Shown here one piece after another: positions 42,558-51,153 of a stretch of DNA of 64,000 nucleotides. Made by a program: the position numbers and the translations under genes. The DNA comes from Bacteroidota bacterium (GTDB lineage Bacteria > Bacteroidota > Bacteroidia > Chitinophagales > Chitinophagaceae): NCBI GenBank assembly GCA_018267955.1, contig JAFDXL010000004.1, forward strand, positions 66,064 through 130,063, written 5' to 3'. Below the pieces are notes generated by a model that had not been told where the DNA came from, made no database searches, and saw only the letters and a list, made by a program, of their open reading frames with translations. The number at the start of each line of letters is the position of its first letter. Within the stretch, counting starts at the first letter, position 1.

Positions 42558-44270
42558 ATGAAGAAAACCTTATTAATTGCCTCCCTGGCAATTTTTAGTT
42601 GTGCTTATTCCGAGGCACAATGGACATTTGGAACCTACGATATATATCCCGGTACACAGCCATCTACGCCAAGAGGATTACGAGGTTGTAACAACCTGCT
42701 TTTTTGCAATGCGGATGATGGTGTGCATGGCGTAGAACCGTGGGTGAGCGATGGCACCCCGTCTGGTACTAAACTATTAATGGATATTAATGCAGGGCCC
42801 ACTACCTCACTACCGACCGGGTTTACTGCGTATAAAGGTCTTACCTACTTTGCGGCATCTAATGGGAATGACGGTATGGAACTTTGGGTTACCGACGGAA
42901 CAACTGCCGGAACTCATGAGTTTGCAGACATTAACCCAGGTCCCGGATCTTCGAACCCGGCATACATGACAATTTGGAATAACAAATTATTTTTCCAGGC
43001 CAGCGATGGTGTTACTGGCTTAGAGTTGTGGGTTACAGATGGTACTGCGGCAGGAACAGTATTGGTAAAAGATATAAATACAGGTACGGCAAACAGCAGG
43101 CCATGTAAGATGATGCCTTTGCCTAATGGCCTCTTTTTCGCTGCCGATGATGGCCCCGATGGTTATGAACCATGGATATCTGACGGTACTGCAGCAGGTA
43201 CACGTTTGATAAAAGACATTTGCCCGGGGTCGCCCAACGGAATCGGTGCTTCACAACCGGTGCCGCAAACTGTAGTTGATGGCATTGCATGGTATTTAGA
43301 CGGTCCCATACTTTATAACAACAAAGTTTATTTTTCAGGCAATTCAGGCTCTGGCTCGGCTAGCGGAGAGCTTTGGGTGAGTGATGGAACTTCATCGGGT
43401 ACGCATTATGTGCCGGCAAGTCTTACTGATGCCATGGGACCTAGAGAATTTGCAGTATATAATGGCAAGCTATATTTTAGAGCGTTTAACAATAATGGAA
43501 ACATTTTTATTCAAAACTATGAACTATGGACAACCGATGGTACGGCAGCAGGAACACAGATGGTGGCTGAAATAGGCCCCGGTGATTTGCCCGGAACGCC
43601 GGCGGGATTGACAGTTTGTTATGATAAATTATATTTTTCTGCCAATGACAGCGTACATGGCATAGAGCTTTGGAGTAGCGATGGTACTGCAGCAGGTACT
43701 AAATTAGTGAATGACTGGAATCCCGGCACGAAAGGTTCAAGTATATACACAATTATCAACTACGATGGCAAATTGTACTATGCCCCCACCGATACCGGTG
43801 TAATTAACCCATGGGTGTTGGCAATGTGCGATAGCCTGGGAAATGTATACACTGTACATCCGAATGGAAGTGTACCATCTTCCGGATCACTATTACTGAC
43901 TGAACCATTCATGGTTGCCAATAATTCTTTGTTCTACACACCACGCTACGATACCACGAACTTTGAGCTATGGTGGATTACCGATACGTCTGTACACCAT
44001 AATCCAAACAGCATTAAGCCAATAGGCACATCTCATTTCATGGTTTCACCTAATCCTACCACAGGAATTGTAACTGTGACTTTGGCATCGAATTATCCTA
44101 ATGCGGTTGTTACGATAAGAGACATCACAGGCAAAACACTATCGAAACAGAACGTTGACAACAATACAAAAACTGTAACGATGGACATTGGGGAGATGCC
44201 GGCCGGAACTTACCTGATAAGCCTGCAGCATGGAGACATGATAGAGACCAAAAAACTAATACTACAATAA
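42558..44270 (+). CDS. ELWxxDGTxxGT-repeat surface protein with T9SS sorting domain
   Basis: The 570-residue protein has a signal peptide (ending SEAQ) and seven clear ELWxxDGTxxGT units, such as 'ELWVTDGTTAGTH', 'ELWVSDGTSSGTH' and 'ELWSSDGTAAGTK', spaced about 45-80 residues apart. This repeat is probably a propeller blade. The type A sorting domain starts 'FMVSPNPTTGIVTV' and ends KKLILQ. ELWxxDGT proteins are a known group of Bacteroidota and myxobacterial surface proteins without an assigned function. A diverged relative lies at 48178-49647. The gene ends at a strong terminator. Confidence 0.9.
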   Translation: MKKTLLIASLAIFSCAYSEAQWTFGTYDIYPGTQPSTPRGLRGCNNLLFCNADDGVHGVEPWVSDGTPSGTKLLMDINAGPTTSLPTGFTAYKGLTYFAASNGNDGMELWVTDGTTAGTHEFADINPGPGSSNPAYMTIWNNKLFFQASDGVTGLELWVTDGTAAGTVLVKDINTGTANSRPCKMMPLPNGLFFAADDGPDGYEPWISDGTAAGTRLIKDICPGSPNGIGASQPVPQTVVDGIAWYLDGPILYNNKVYFSGNSGSGSASGELWVSDGTSSGTHYVPASLTDAMGPREFAVYNGKLYFRAFNNNGNIFIQNYELWTTDGTAAGTQMVAEIGPGDLPGTPAGLTVCYDKLYFSANDSVHGIELWSSDGTAAGTKLVNDWNPGTKGSSIYTIINYDGKLYYAPTDTGVINPWVLAMCDSLGNVYTVHPNGSVPSSGSLLLTEPFMVANNSLFYTPRYDTTNFELWWITDTSVHHNPNSIKPIGTSHFMVSPNPTTGIVTVTLASNYPNAVVTIRDITGKTLSKQNVDNNTKTVTMDIGEMPAGTYLISLQHGDMIETKKLILQ

Positions 44271-44298
44271 AAAGAGCGGCAATGGCCGCTCTTTTTTT
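44271..44298. terminator. Shared terminator between ELWxxDGT gene and cystathionine beta-synthase
   Basis: A 10-bp stem (AAAGAGCGGC/GCCGCTCTTT) with an AATG loop has A/T-runs on both sides, between two convergent genes. Confidence 0.88.
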
Positions 44299-44317
44299 AT
44301 GATTCAAACTTATTAAA

Positions 44318-45691
44318 TTACCCTTTGCTAAATGCATTCAGCACATCGTATTTGGTAAGGATATGGTATTGCCCGCTATCGTCTTTTACCAATACAGCAC
44401 CATTGTCTTTCCCTATATAATGCTTTAAGCGTTCCATAGGCATATCCATATCTACCACGGGGAGTTCATGCTCTTTAATATCAGCAATGTTGAAATCCTT
44501 CACTTCATGATTGTCTATCATTCTCCTGAATACACCCACCTGCGTAATAGCTCCTGTAATTTCACCGTTTTTCATAACAGGTATCTGCTCTATGTCGTAC
44601 TTCTTCATGAGTTCCAGGGCAGTGCTCACTTTGGCATCTTCATCGATAGTCACCAGCCTGCGACGGCCAAGGCCACCTATCAGGTCACGAACTGTTTCCA
44701 CCTCCAGGAAGCCACGATCCAGCATCCATTCATCGTTGTATATCTTACCCACATATCGGCTACCGTGATCGTGGAATACAACCACTACCACGTCTGTTGG
44801 CTTTAGCCTGTCTTTCAACTGCCTGAGGCCTGCTATTACAGAACCTGCAGAATATCCTACGAACAAGCCTTCTTCTTTCGCAATCCTCCGCGCCATAACA
44901 GCGCCGTCTTTATCTGTTACTTTTTCGAAATGATCTATTACCTCTTTGATATAATTCTGCGGCAGGAAGTCTTCACCAAAGCCCTCTGATATGTACGGAT
45001 GTACCTCGTTCATATCCAGTTCACCGGTATCAAACCACTTTTTGAGCAGGGAGCCATAAGTATCTATAGCCCACATCTGTACGTTTGGGTTCTTTTCTTT
45101 CATAAACATACCAATACCGGTGATAGTACCACCTGTACCGGATGCCACTACTACATGGGTTACTTTACCATCTGTCTGGTCCCAAATTTCGGGAGCAGTA
45201 GATTCGTAGTGCGCCTGCCTGTTGGCCAGGTTATCATACTGGTTTACATACCAACTGTTAGGAATTTCTGTAGCGAGGCGTTTAGACACAGAATAATAAG
45301 AATTCGGATCTTCAGGTTCTACGTTTGTAGGGCAAACGATCACCTCGGCACCTACAGCCTTGAGTATATCTACTTTTTCTTTGGATTGCTTATCGGTAGT
45401 AGCGAAGATGCATTTGTATCCCTTTATAATAGCGGCTAATGCAAGGCCCATACCAGTGTTACCAGATGTACCTTCTATAATGGTACCACCCGGTTTTATT
45501 TTGCCCTCTTTTTCTGCTACCTCCAGCATTTTCAAAGCCATACGGTCTTTGATGCTATTGCCGGGGTTGAAGAAATCGACCTTGGCATAAACAGGGCATG
45601 GGAGATCTGCCGTAACCTTATTCAATTTAATAAGCGGGGTATTACCTATTGTTTGCAGTACGTTATCGTACACGCGCTTTGATGCGTTCAT
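44318..45691 (-). CDS. Cystathionine beta-synthase with tandem CBS domains
   Basis: The enzyme joins serine (or O-acetylserine) and homocysteine to cystathionine in transsulfuration; some bacterial relatives act as cysteine synthase. The 457-residue protein has the PLP lysine in 'NPGNSIKDRM' (Lys48), 'EGTSGNTGMGLA', the phosphate loop 'VASGTGGTITG' and 'VGYSAGSVIAG'. Two CBS domains occupy about residues 335-455 ('VSTALELMKKYDIEQIPVMK' is the first). This architecture matches cystathionine beta-synthase better than plain CysK. An 18-base perfect palindrome sits 25 bases upstream, in the promoter position, so repressor control is plausible. Confidence 0.93.
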   Translation of the reverse strand: MNASKRVYDNVLQTIGNTPLIKLNKVTADLPCPVYAKVDFFNPGNSIKDRMALKMLEVAEKEGKIKPGGTIIEGTSGNTGMGLALAAIIKGYKCIFATTDKQSKEKVDILKAVGAEVIVCPTNVEPEDPNSYYSVSKRLATEIPNSWYVNQYDNLANRQAHYESTAPEIWDQTDGKVTHVVVASGTGGTITGIGMFMKEKNPNVQMWAIDTYGSLLKKWFDTGELDMNEVHPYISEGFGEDFLPQNYIKEVIDHFEKVTDKDGAVMARRIAKEEGLFVGYSAGSVIAGLRQLKDRLKPTDVVVVVFHDHGSRYVGKIYNDEWMLDRGFLEVETVRDLIGGLGRRRLVTIDEDAKVSTALELMKKYDIEQIPVMKNGEITGAITQVGVFRRMIDNHEVKDFNIADIKEHELPVVDMDMPMERLKHYIGKDNGAVLVKDDSGQYHILTKYDVLNAFSKG

Positions 45692-45715
45692 AAACGAAAA
45701 ATCTTAGCGCGAAAA

Positions 45716-45733
45716 TACTCAAATATTTGAGTA
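45716..45733. promoter_or_regulatory. 18-bp perfect palindrome upstream of cystathionine beta-synthase
   Basis: The sequence TACTCAAATATTTGAGTA is its own reverse complement. On the minus strand it overlaps a weak -7 box (TATTTTCG, about 45710-45717) ahead of the ATG at 45691, so a bound dimeric regulator would block the promoter. Confidence 0.6.
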
Positions 45734-45752
45734 GCCCTGATTAAGGCGATAA

Positions 45753-45884
45753 TTACAGCAACTTACTAATGGTAAATATACCCGCGACAACAACGCCCAA
45801 AACGGAAAAAAGGCCAATTAATAATCCGATGAGACTAATGATAGATGGATGGGATTCCTGCGGTGTTTCATATCTCTTCAACAT
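45753..45884 (-). CDS. Possible 43-residue single-pass membrane protein
   Basis: A 44-codon frame reads MLKRYETPQESHPS, then a hydrophobic run (IISLIGLLIGLFSVLGVVV and onward), ending FTISKLL. There are no internal stops; the charged head and single membrane segment fit a small membrane protein. It lies upstream of the cystathionine beta-synthase palindrome on the same strand. The rest of the 424-base gap up to mdh holds only the mdh promoter. No family was recognised. Confidence 0.5.
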   Translation of the reverse strand: MLKRYETPQESHPSIISLIGLLIGLFSVLGVVVAGIFTISKLL

Positions 45885-46040
45885 ATCGTTTTACTTTAAT
45901 AATTAAACAAAACGTTTGCAACGGGCGTCTACCTAAGTAGAGAAAAAACCATGCCAGATTTTATATATGTAACTGACCTTACCGTCATTAGAATACCATT
46001 TTCTTAACGTTTGATATTAGGGTTTATGAAATAAATCAGC

Positions 46041-46070
46041 TTTGTATCTGTTGCAATACCACTATCTTTG
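46041..46070 (+). promoter_or_regulatory. mdh promoter, TTTG-N18-TATCTTTG
   Basis: TTTG at 46041-46044 and TATCTTTG at 46063-46070 fit the Bacteroidota consensus. The predicted leader is about 40 bases. Confidence 0.65.
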
Positions 46071-46115
46071 CAGGGATTTTTTCATTCTCATTCACAAATA
46101 AAAATTAATTAATAA

Positions 46116-47051
46116 ATGAAAGTAACTGTAGTGGGTGCCGGTGCCGTAGGAGCTACCTGTGCCGACAACATCGCCCGCAGGGCATTAGTGGAAGAATTAG
46201 TTCTTGTAGACATTAAAGAAGGCTTTGCAGAAGGTAAGGCGCTGGACATCTCTCAAACCTGCTCTTTGCTGGGTTTTGACACACGTGTTATCGGCAGCAC
46301 CAATGATTATAGCAAAACCGCTAATTCTGATGTATGTGTGATCACTTCAGGTATTCCCCGCAAACCGGGTATGACCCGCGAAGAACTGATAGGCACTAAC
46401 GCTAAAATAGTAGAAGGCGTTGCTAAAAACCTGTTACAGTACTCACCTAATACCATCATAGTGGTGATCAGTAACCCTATGGACACAATGACTTACCTGA
46501 CGCTGAAAGCTACAGGCCTGCCTAAAAACCGCGTGATCGGTATGGGCGGCATCCTGGATAGCGCACGTTTTAAAACATACCTGCAAATGGCACTGGGTTG
46601 CTCTCAGAACGACCTGCATGCAGTAGTAATAGGCGGACACGGTGATACTACCATGATACCGCTGACACGCCTGGCTACCCTGAATGGTAACCCGGTAAGC
46701 AATACGCTGAGCGCAGACCAACTGAAACAAATAGCTGCCGACACTATGGTAGGTGGCGCTACCCTTACCAAAATGCTGGGTACCAGCGCATGGTATGCAC
46801 CGGGAGCTGCGGGAGCTGCACTGGTAGAAAGCATCATCCGCGACCAGAAGAAAGTATTCCCTTGCTGCGTATCTCTGGATGGCGAATATGGCCAAAGCGA
46901 CATATGCATGGGCGTACCTGTAATGGTAGGCCGCAATGGCTGGGAAAAGATCGTTGATTACAAACTGAATGCTGAAGAGCAGGAAGCTTTCAACAAATCA
47001 GCAGAAGCAGTACGCAATATGAATAGCGTGCTGGATACGCTGGTTGCTTAA
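46116..47051 (+). CDS. mdh: Malate dehydrogenase
   Basis: The enzyme interconverts malate and oxaloacetate with NAD in the citric acid cycle. The 311-residue protein has the GAGAVG NAD loop at residues 7-12 and Asp32 at the adenosine-ribose position. The substrate loop 'GIPRKPGMTREEL' holds Arg82 and Arg88, and the catalytic His lies in 'VIGGHGDTTMIP'. The two Arg residues fit malate dehydrogenase of the LDH-like type rather than lactate dehydrogenase. It is a single-gene unit with its own promoter and terminator. Confidence 0.96.
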   Translation: MKVTVVGAGAVGATCADNIARRALVEELVLVDIKEGFAEGKALDISQTCSLLGFDTRVIGSTNDYSKTANSDVCVITSGIPRKPGMTREELIGTNAKIVEGVAKNLLQYSPNTIIVVISNPMDTMTYLTLKATGLPKNRVIGMGGILDSARFKTYLQMALGCSQNDLHAVVIGGHGDTTMIPLTRLATLNGNPVSNTLSADQLKQIAADTMVGGATLTKMLGTSAWYAPGAAGAALVESIIRDQKKVFPCCVSLDGEYGQSDICMGVPVMVGRNGWEKIVDYKLNAEEQEAFNKSAEAVRNMNSVLDTLVA

Positions 47052-47083
47052 TTAAGGATTGTCGTTTCAATTATAGTAGTACG

Positions 47084-47113
47084 GCCTTCCCGGATTTCCG
47101 GGAGGGCTTTTTT
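47084..47113 (+). terminator. Terminator of mdh
   Basis: A 10-bp stem (GCCTTCCCGG/CCGGGAGGGC, one G-U pair) with an ATTT loop is followed by a T-run. Confidence 0.88.
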
Positions 47114-47195
47114 AATTACAACAAGACGATATAATAAAGGGATATATTGATTAAATTTGAGTAGATTAATTTAACTAATACAACCTTACACCCCT

Positions 47196-48116
47196 ATGAA
47201 TCGTTATATACTAACTTTAATTTTTGCTGTATTTAGCTTTTTTAGCTCTTCTGCACAGTATACATATCAGCCGGTACCAACCAATGGTTCTGTATGGGTT
47301 TACAGGACGGATACTCCTGACCAAGGTTATGAAATAATAGACGATTGGCAGTTAATGATGAATGGAGAAGACACCGTACTTAACGGCATCCATTACACCA
47401 AAATAATGTATAGAGTTTCGGGCAAGAGCTATTATTTCACTCCCGGCCCATATCCATTCAACAGGATCGCCTCAACACCAGACAGATTTTATGGCGGCTT
47501 TCGACAAGACGGGAAAAAGGCATATATGGTTTATGGCTCCGCAACTAAAGAAAGATTGATCTATGATTTTGATCTGCAGTTAAATCAAGTTTATACAGAT
47601 TCCTTCATCGGCCAATCTAAAGTAATAGCTGTAGACACTGTATTTGTAGCAAATAAATTGAGGAAAAGATTTACTATGCAAAACCTGGTACCCGCAGGCC
47701 ATCTTCCTAACCATATAGTAGAGGGCTATTGCGGAGATTACGGGCTGGATATTTCCATCGGTAGTGGTCAGTATTCTTATACCGGATTGATCTGCTTTCA
47801 TTACGACGATGAATATTATTGCAACCCCGATTGCATGTATATTTTACCTTATGGGACACCCGAATCTGTGGCCGGTGTCGCAACCGACAATTCTAATATC
47901 TACCCCAACCCATTTACAGACGAGTTGAAAATAAAAGTAACCCAACCGGGCATCTACACATTATTTAATACGGTTGGCGTTAGGATTTTGCAGGAAAACC
48001 TTTCAGCAGGAATCCACTCCATCAATACAGGATCATTGTCGCCAGGATTTTATTTTATAACGCTTAGAGATGAAGAAGGGAAAATAATACAAACTCAAAA
48101 ATTACAGAAACAATAA
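47196..48116 (+). CDS. Secreted protein with T9SS sorting domain, unknown function
   Basis: The 306-residue protein has a signal peptide (about 1-20, ending SSAQ) and a body of about 200 residues. An early Trp-Val-Tyr stretch ('NGSVWVYRTDTPDQG') resembles other short Bacteroidota secreted proteins of unknown role. A cysteine-containing segment ('GLICFHYDDEYYCNPDC') follows. The type A sorting domain begins 'NIYPNPFTDELKI' and ends TQKLQKQ. No catalytic motif was recognised. It is convergent with the next surface gene, with a shared hairpin between them. Confidence 0.8.
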   Translation: MNRYILTLIFAVFSFFSSSAQYTYQPVPTNGSVWVYRTDTPDQGYEIIDDWQLMMNGEDTVLNGIHYTKIMYRVSGKSYYFTPGPYPFNRIASTPDRFYGGFRQDGKKAYMVYGSATKERLIYDFDLQLNQVYTDSFIGQSKVIAVDTVFVANKLRKRFTMQNLVPAGHLPNHIVEGYCGDYGLDISIGSGQYSYTGLICFHYDDEYYCNPDCMYILPYGTPESVAGVATDNSNIYPNPFTDELKIKVTQPGIYTLFNTVGVRILQENLSAGIHSINTGSLSPGFYFITLRDEEGKIIQTQKLQKQ

Positions 48117-48118
48117 CG

Positions 48119-48146
48119 AAAATGGGCCTAATATTTCGGCCCATTT
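48119..48146. terminator. Shared terminator between two convergent surface genes
   Basis: A 9-bp stem (AAATGGGCC/GGCCCATTT) with a 9-base loop lies between the stops at 48116 and 48178. Confidence 0.75.
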
Positions 48147-48177
48147 ATTGCATATTTTATCTGTTTAAAAATTCAAA

Positions 48178-49647
48178 TCAATGCTTTAATACCTTGTCTG
48201 CGTATAATAACTTCCCTGCGACATCAGACAATCGTAAATAATAAACACCAGGCTGCAAGTTCGCCATAGAAATATCAATTGTTGAGACCCCTTTGGGATA
48301 ATCTGACTGCGGGCTATTGTATACCATCTTGCCTGAGACATCAAACAGATCGCATTGTATAGATTGGGCATTTTCAAGACTTAGCTGAATATTACAACTG
48401 CCAACTGTTGGATTGGGATATACTTTCACTTTGCCCGAGAAAAAGACATTAGAAATACCAGATGACCACAAGCCGGGGTTGGGCGTATAACGAATAAGTT
48501 CGAAACCATTACTACACTGAGCATCAAAATAGAGAGCATGATTATAGGAAGTAATATAAAAAGGCTCACCCCCCACATTTGAACCTGGCATTAACTCCAC
48601 TTCTAACTTAGGATTAGTAATACCATTATATGACCATAATTCGTAGTTTGGATATGCATCGCATGCAGAAAAGTAGAGTTTACCATCACACACGGCAAAA
48701 CTTGATGGATTAAGACCTGTAGAGAATTTTTTTACATTTTTTGTGACAGGATCAAATTCGCAAAGACGACATACCCCATCAGTACCATTACAAGAAAAAT
48801 ATACACGTCCATTATATTCGCCGATCGGCCATGTTTTATCCATGGATGTGGTATATGAGCTGTAATCTGCAACTTTTACCGGAGCGGTTGTACCATTGTA
48901 CTGATAAAGTCCTTTATTGATAACACCAATATATAGATTCCCTTGTATTACAACCATATATTGAACATCATTAGTAGCGTTACCGTAATCTGCGACACTA
49001 CTTACTGAAGCTAAATAAGGATCGTAACAAAATACATCGTCAGTTCCACATGAATAATAGACCTTCCCTTTATATATTGTAATATTTTTTATTCCCGTTA
49101 CAGAGCTATCAATTACAAAACCTTTATTCAACTTTATATCATACATGTATAGCATACTATTACAAGACAGATATATCTTGTCATTATCAGCAATGAACTC
49201 CTTGGACAAGTAATATGGGTCCAGCGATTGCGAACCTGGTACAAACTCATAAGCAAGCGTTTGCGAAGAGGAAACACCATCATATTTAAACAACTCCCAA
49301 CCAGTTGATCCATTATTGCCCGGCATGTACAATGCAATCTCCTTCCCTGCATCATCCCATACATCTGCCATATGCCTTGTATCAGAAATTATGCTATAAC
49401 CCGCCTGCCACATATCACCGTTAACATTTGATATCTTCTTTAAACTACCTGTCGCATCTATACAATAAAGGTTTGCGACGAAATTAGTATCGCTGGCCAT
49501 TAAATATAATTTGTTTTTAAAGATGGTAAAATACCTGGGAACGGATCCCTTAGTGCCGGGCCATATATCAAATACATGTGTACCTTCTGTTTGTGCCATC
49601 ACCAAGTTTGCAACAAATAGTAACAGCACCGCAAAGAACTTTTTCAT
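48178..49647 (-). CDS. Diverged ELWxxDGT-like surface protein with T9SS sorting domain
   Basis: The 489-residue protein has a signal peptide ending VMAQ, then 'GTHVFDIWPGTKGSVPRYF'. That resembles the opening 'FGTYDIYPGTQPSTPRGL' of the ELWxxDGT protein at 42558. Its blades are degenerate: 'WELFKYDGVSSSQ', 'YELWSYNGITNPK' and 'FELIRYTPNPG' replace ELWxxDGTxxGT. Repeated 'KLYFSACDA' and 'RVYFSCNGTD' strands support a propeller. The type A sorting domain begins 'VKVYPNPTVGSCNI' and ends ADKVLKH. It is likely an old paralogue of the 42558 gene. Function unknown. Confidence 0.82.
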   Translation of the reverse strand: MKKFFAVLLLFVANLVMAQTEGTHVFDIWPGTKGSVPRYFTIFKNKLYLMASDTNFVANLYCIDATGSLKKISNVNGDMWQAGYSIISDTRHMADVWDDAGKEIALYMPGNNGSTGWELFKYDGVSSSQTLAYEFVPGSQSLDPYYLSKEFIADNDKIYLSCNSMLYMYDIKLNKGFVIDSSVTGIKNITIYKGKVYYSCGTDDVFCYDPYLASVSSVADYGNATNDVQYMVVIQGNLYIGVINKGLYQYNGTTAPVKVADYSSYTTSMDKTWPIGEYNGRVYFSCNGTDGVCRLCEFDPVTKNVKKFSTGLNPSSFAVCDGKLYFSACDAYPNYELWSYNGITNPKLEVELMPGSNVGGEPFYITSYNHALYFDAQCSNGFELIRYTPNPGLWSSGISNVFFSGKVKVYPNPTVGSCNIQLSLENAQSIQCDLFDVSGKMVYNSPQSDYPKGVSTIDISMANLQPGVYYLRLSDVAGKLLYADKVLKH

Positions 49648-49731
49648 AATTCAAGGTGTGTATATTAAAGGTAGATTATTAATTACATAAAAACAATCGC
49701 CATACAACTAACTCAACAACCATTTCTATCT

Positions 49732-49772
49732 AATACAAAAGGCAGGCACTAAAAGTGCCTGCCTTTTGTATT
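49732..49772 (-). terminator. Terminator of fabD
   Basis: A perfect 19-bp stem (AATACAAAAGGCAGGCACT and its complement) with an AAA loop lies 13 bases after the fabD stop codon. It is the longest perfect stem noticed in the window. Confidence 0.9.
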
Positions 49773-49785
49773 GAAAATCCTCACT

Positions 49786-50667
49786 TTAATTGATACCGTT
49801 GGTAACAGCTTCTTTATTGATCTTTTTGATAAGGCCTTGCAACACATTGCCTGGCCCCACTTCTGTGAAATGTGTAGCACCAAGATCCATCATCTTTTGA
49901 ACAGTCTGTGTCCAGCGGACAGGAGCTGTTAACTGGTTGATGAGGTTTTGTTTGATCATGTGCGGATCAATATATGGAGATGCATCTACGTTTTGAAAAA
50001 CAGGACAGGTAGGATTGCTGAATTGAGTATTCATAATCGCATCCTGCAGTTGTTCTTTTGCAGGTTCCATAAGCGGAGAGTGGAATGCGCCACCTACCTG
50101 CAGTACGAGCGCGCGCTTAGCACCGGCAGCTTTCATTTTTTCGCAAGCCTGGTTGATGCCATTGATACTACCGCTGATCACCAACTGGCCCGGGCAATTA
50201 TAATTGGCAGGAACTACTACTTCGTCCTTAAATTCAGCGCATATCTCTTCTACCTTCGCATCCTCCAGACCCAGCACAGCAGCCATTGTAGAAGGATTTA
50301 TCTCGCAGGCACGCTGCATAGCGGCAGCACGCTGTGCCACCAGCTTTAAACCATCTTCGAAAGACAAGACTTTATTTGCTACCAAAGCCGAGAATTCGCC
50401 CAAAGAATGGCCAGCCACCATTTCCGGGAGCAGATCGGGGGTGGTAAGGAATAATATAGTAGAGTGCAGGAATACTGCCGGCTGAGTAACTTTCGTTTGC
50501 TTCAGATCTTCATCGCTGCCTGAGAACATGATATCTGTGATGCGGAAACCAAGTATTTCATTTGCCTGCTCAAAATATTCTTTCGCAAGGCTGTTGCTTT
50601 CATACAGGCTCTTACCCATTCCTGAAAACTGTGCTCCCTGGCCGGGGAATACATATGCATGTTTCAT
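49786..50667 (-). CDS. fabD: Malonyl-CoA:acyl carrier protein transacylase
   Basis: FabD loads malonyl groups onto acyl carrier protein for fatty acid synthesis. The 293-residue form starts MKHAYVFPGQGAQFSGMG; a longer frame to 50703 lacks support. The active-site serine sits in 'VAGHSLGEFSALVA' (GHSLG), the catalytic His in 'GGAFHSPLM', and a conserved 'EVGPGNVLQGLI' lies near the end. The length is normal. It stands alone here rather than in a fab cluster. Confidence 0.96.
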   Translation of the reverse strand: MKHAYVFPGQGAQFSGMGKSLYESNSLAKEYFEQANEILGFRITDIMFSGSDEDLKQTKVTQPAVFLHSTILFLTTPDLLPEMVAGHSLGEFSALVANKVLSFEDGLKLVAQRAAAMQRACEINPSTMAAVLGLEDAKVEEICAEFKDEVVVPANYNCPGQLVISGSINGINQACEKMKAAGAKRALVLQVGGAFHSPLMEPAKEQLQDAIMNTQFSNPTCPVFQNVDASPYIDPHMIKQNLINQLTAPVRWTQTVQKMMDLGATHFTEVGPGNVLQGLIKKINKEAVTNGIN

Positions 50668-50811
50668 TATAAATAAACTATTTGAACGGCGAAAGTAATG
50701 CAAAAGGGATTAGCATGAAAACCACAGACAATTTGCAGTGGGCTTTCGCATCATAAATGATGGTTATCTGCATATCAATGGCCTAAGTTTTTTTGCATGC
50801 ATGAGTGCATG

Positions 50812-50819
50812 TAAATTTG
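50812..50819 (+). promoter_or_regulatory. -7 box (TAAATTTG) for ytxJ
   Basis: TAAATTTG matches TAnnTTTG and ends four bases before the ytxJ ATG, predicting a leaderless transcript. Confidence 0.55.
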
Positions 50820-50823
50820 CATT

Positions 50824-51153
50824 ATGAATTGGATAGCATTGACCGAAGAAGCGCAGTTGGATCAAATAAAAGAACAAAGCAAACAACAACCCGTAGTAAT
50901 CTTCAAACACAGTACCCGTTGCAGCATCAGTGATATGGCAAAGGGCAGGCTGGAGCGGAAAATGGCTCCTGAAAATGTACAGTTTTATTACCTGGACCTA
51001 ATCCGGTACCGCAACATATCAAATGATATAGCTAAGGTATTCGGTGTACATCATGAATCTCCGCAGGTGCTGCTAATAAAAAATGGCGAATGTGTGTATG
51101 ACGAAAGCCATAACGGCATCAGCATGGAAGAGATAGCAGAAAAAGCTGCTTAG
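50824..51153 (+). CDS. ytxJ: Bacillithiol system redox protein YtxJ
   Basis: This 109-residue thioredoxin-fold protein of the YtxJ/DUF2847 family has 'VVIFKHSTRCSISDMAKGRL', where one cysteine (about residue 33) takes the place of the CxxC motif. A cis-Pro loop follows in 'HHESPQVLLIKNGE'. YtxJ proteins accompany bacillithiol synthesis and probably act as bacilliredoxins. That suggests the organism makes bacillithiol, although its synthesis genes are not in this window. The stop overlaps the convergent MATE gene by four bases. Confidence 0.9.
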   Translation: MNWIALTEEAQLDQIKEQSKQQPVVIFKHSTRCSISDMAKGRLERKMAPENVQFYYLDLIRYRNISNDIAKVFGVHHESPQVLLIKNGECVYDESHNGISMEEIAEKAA

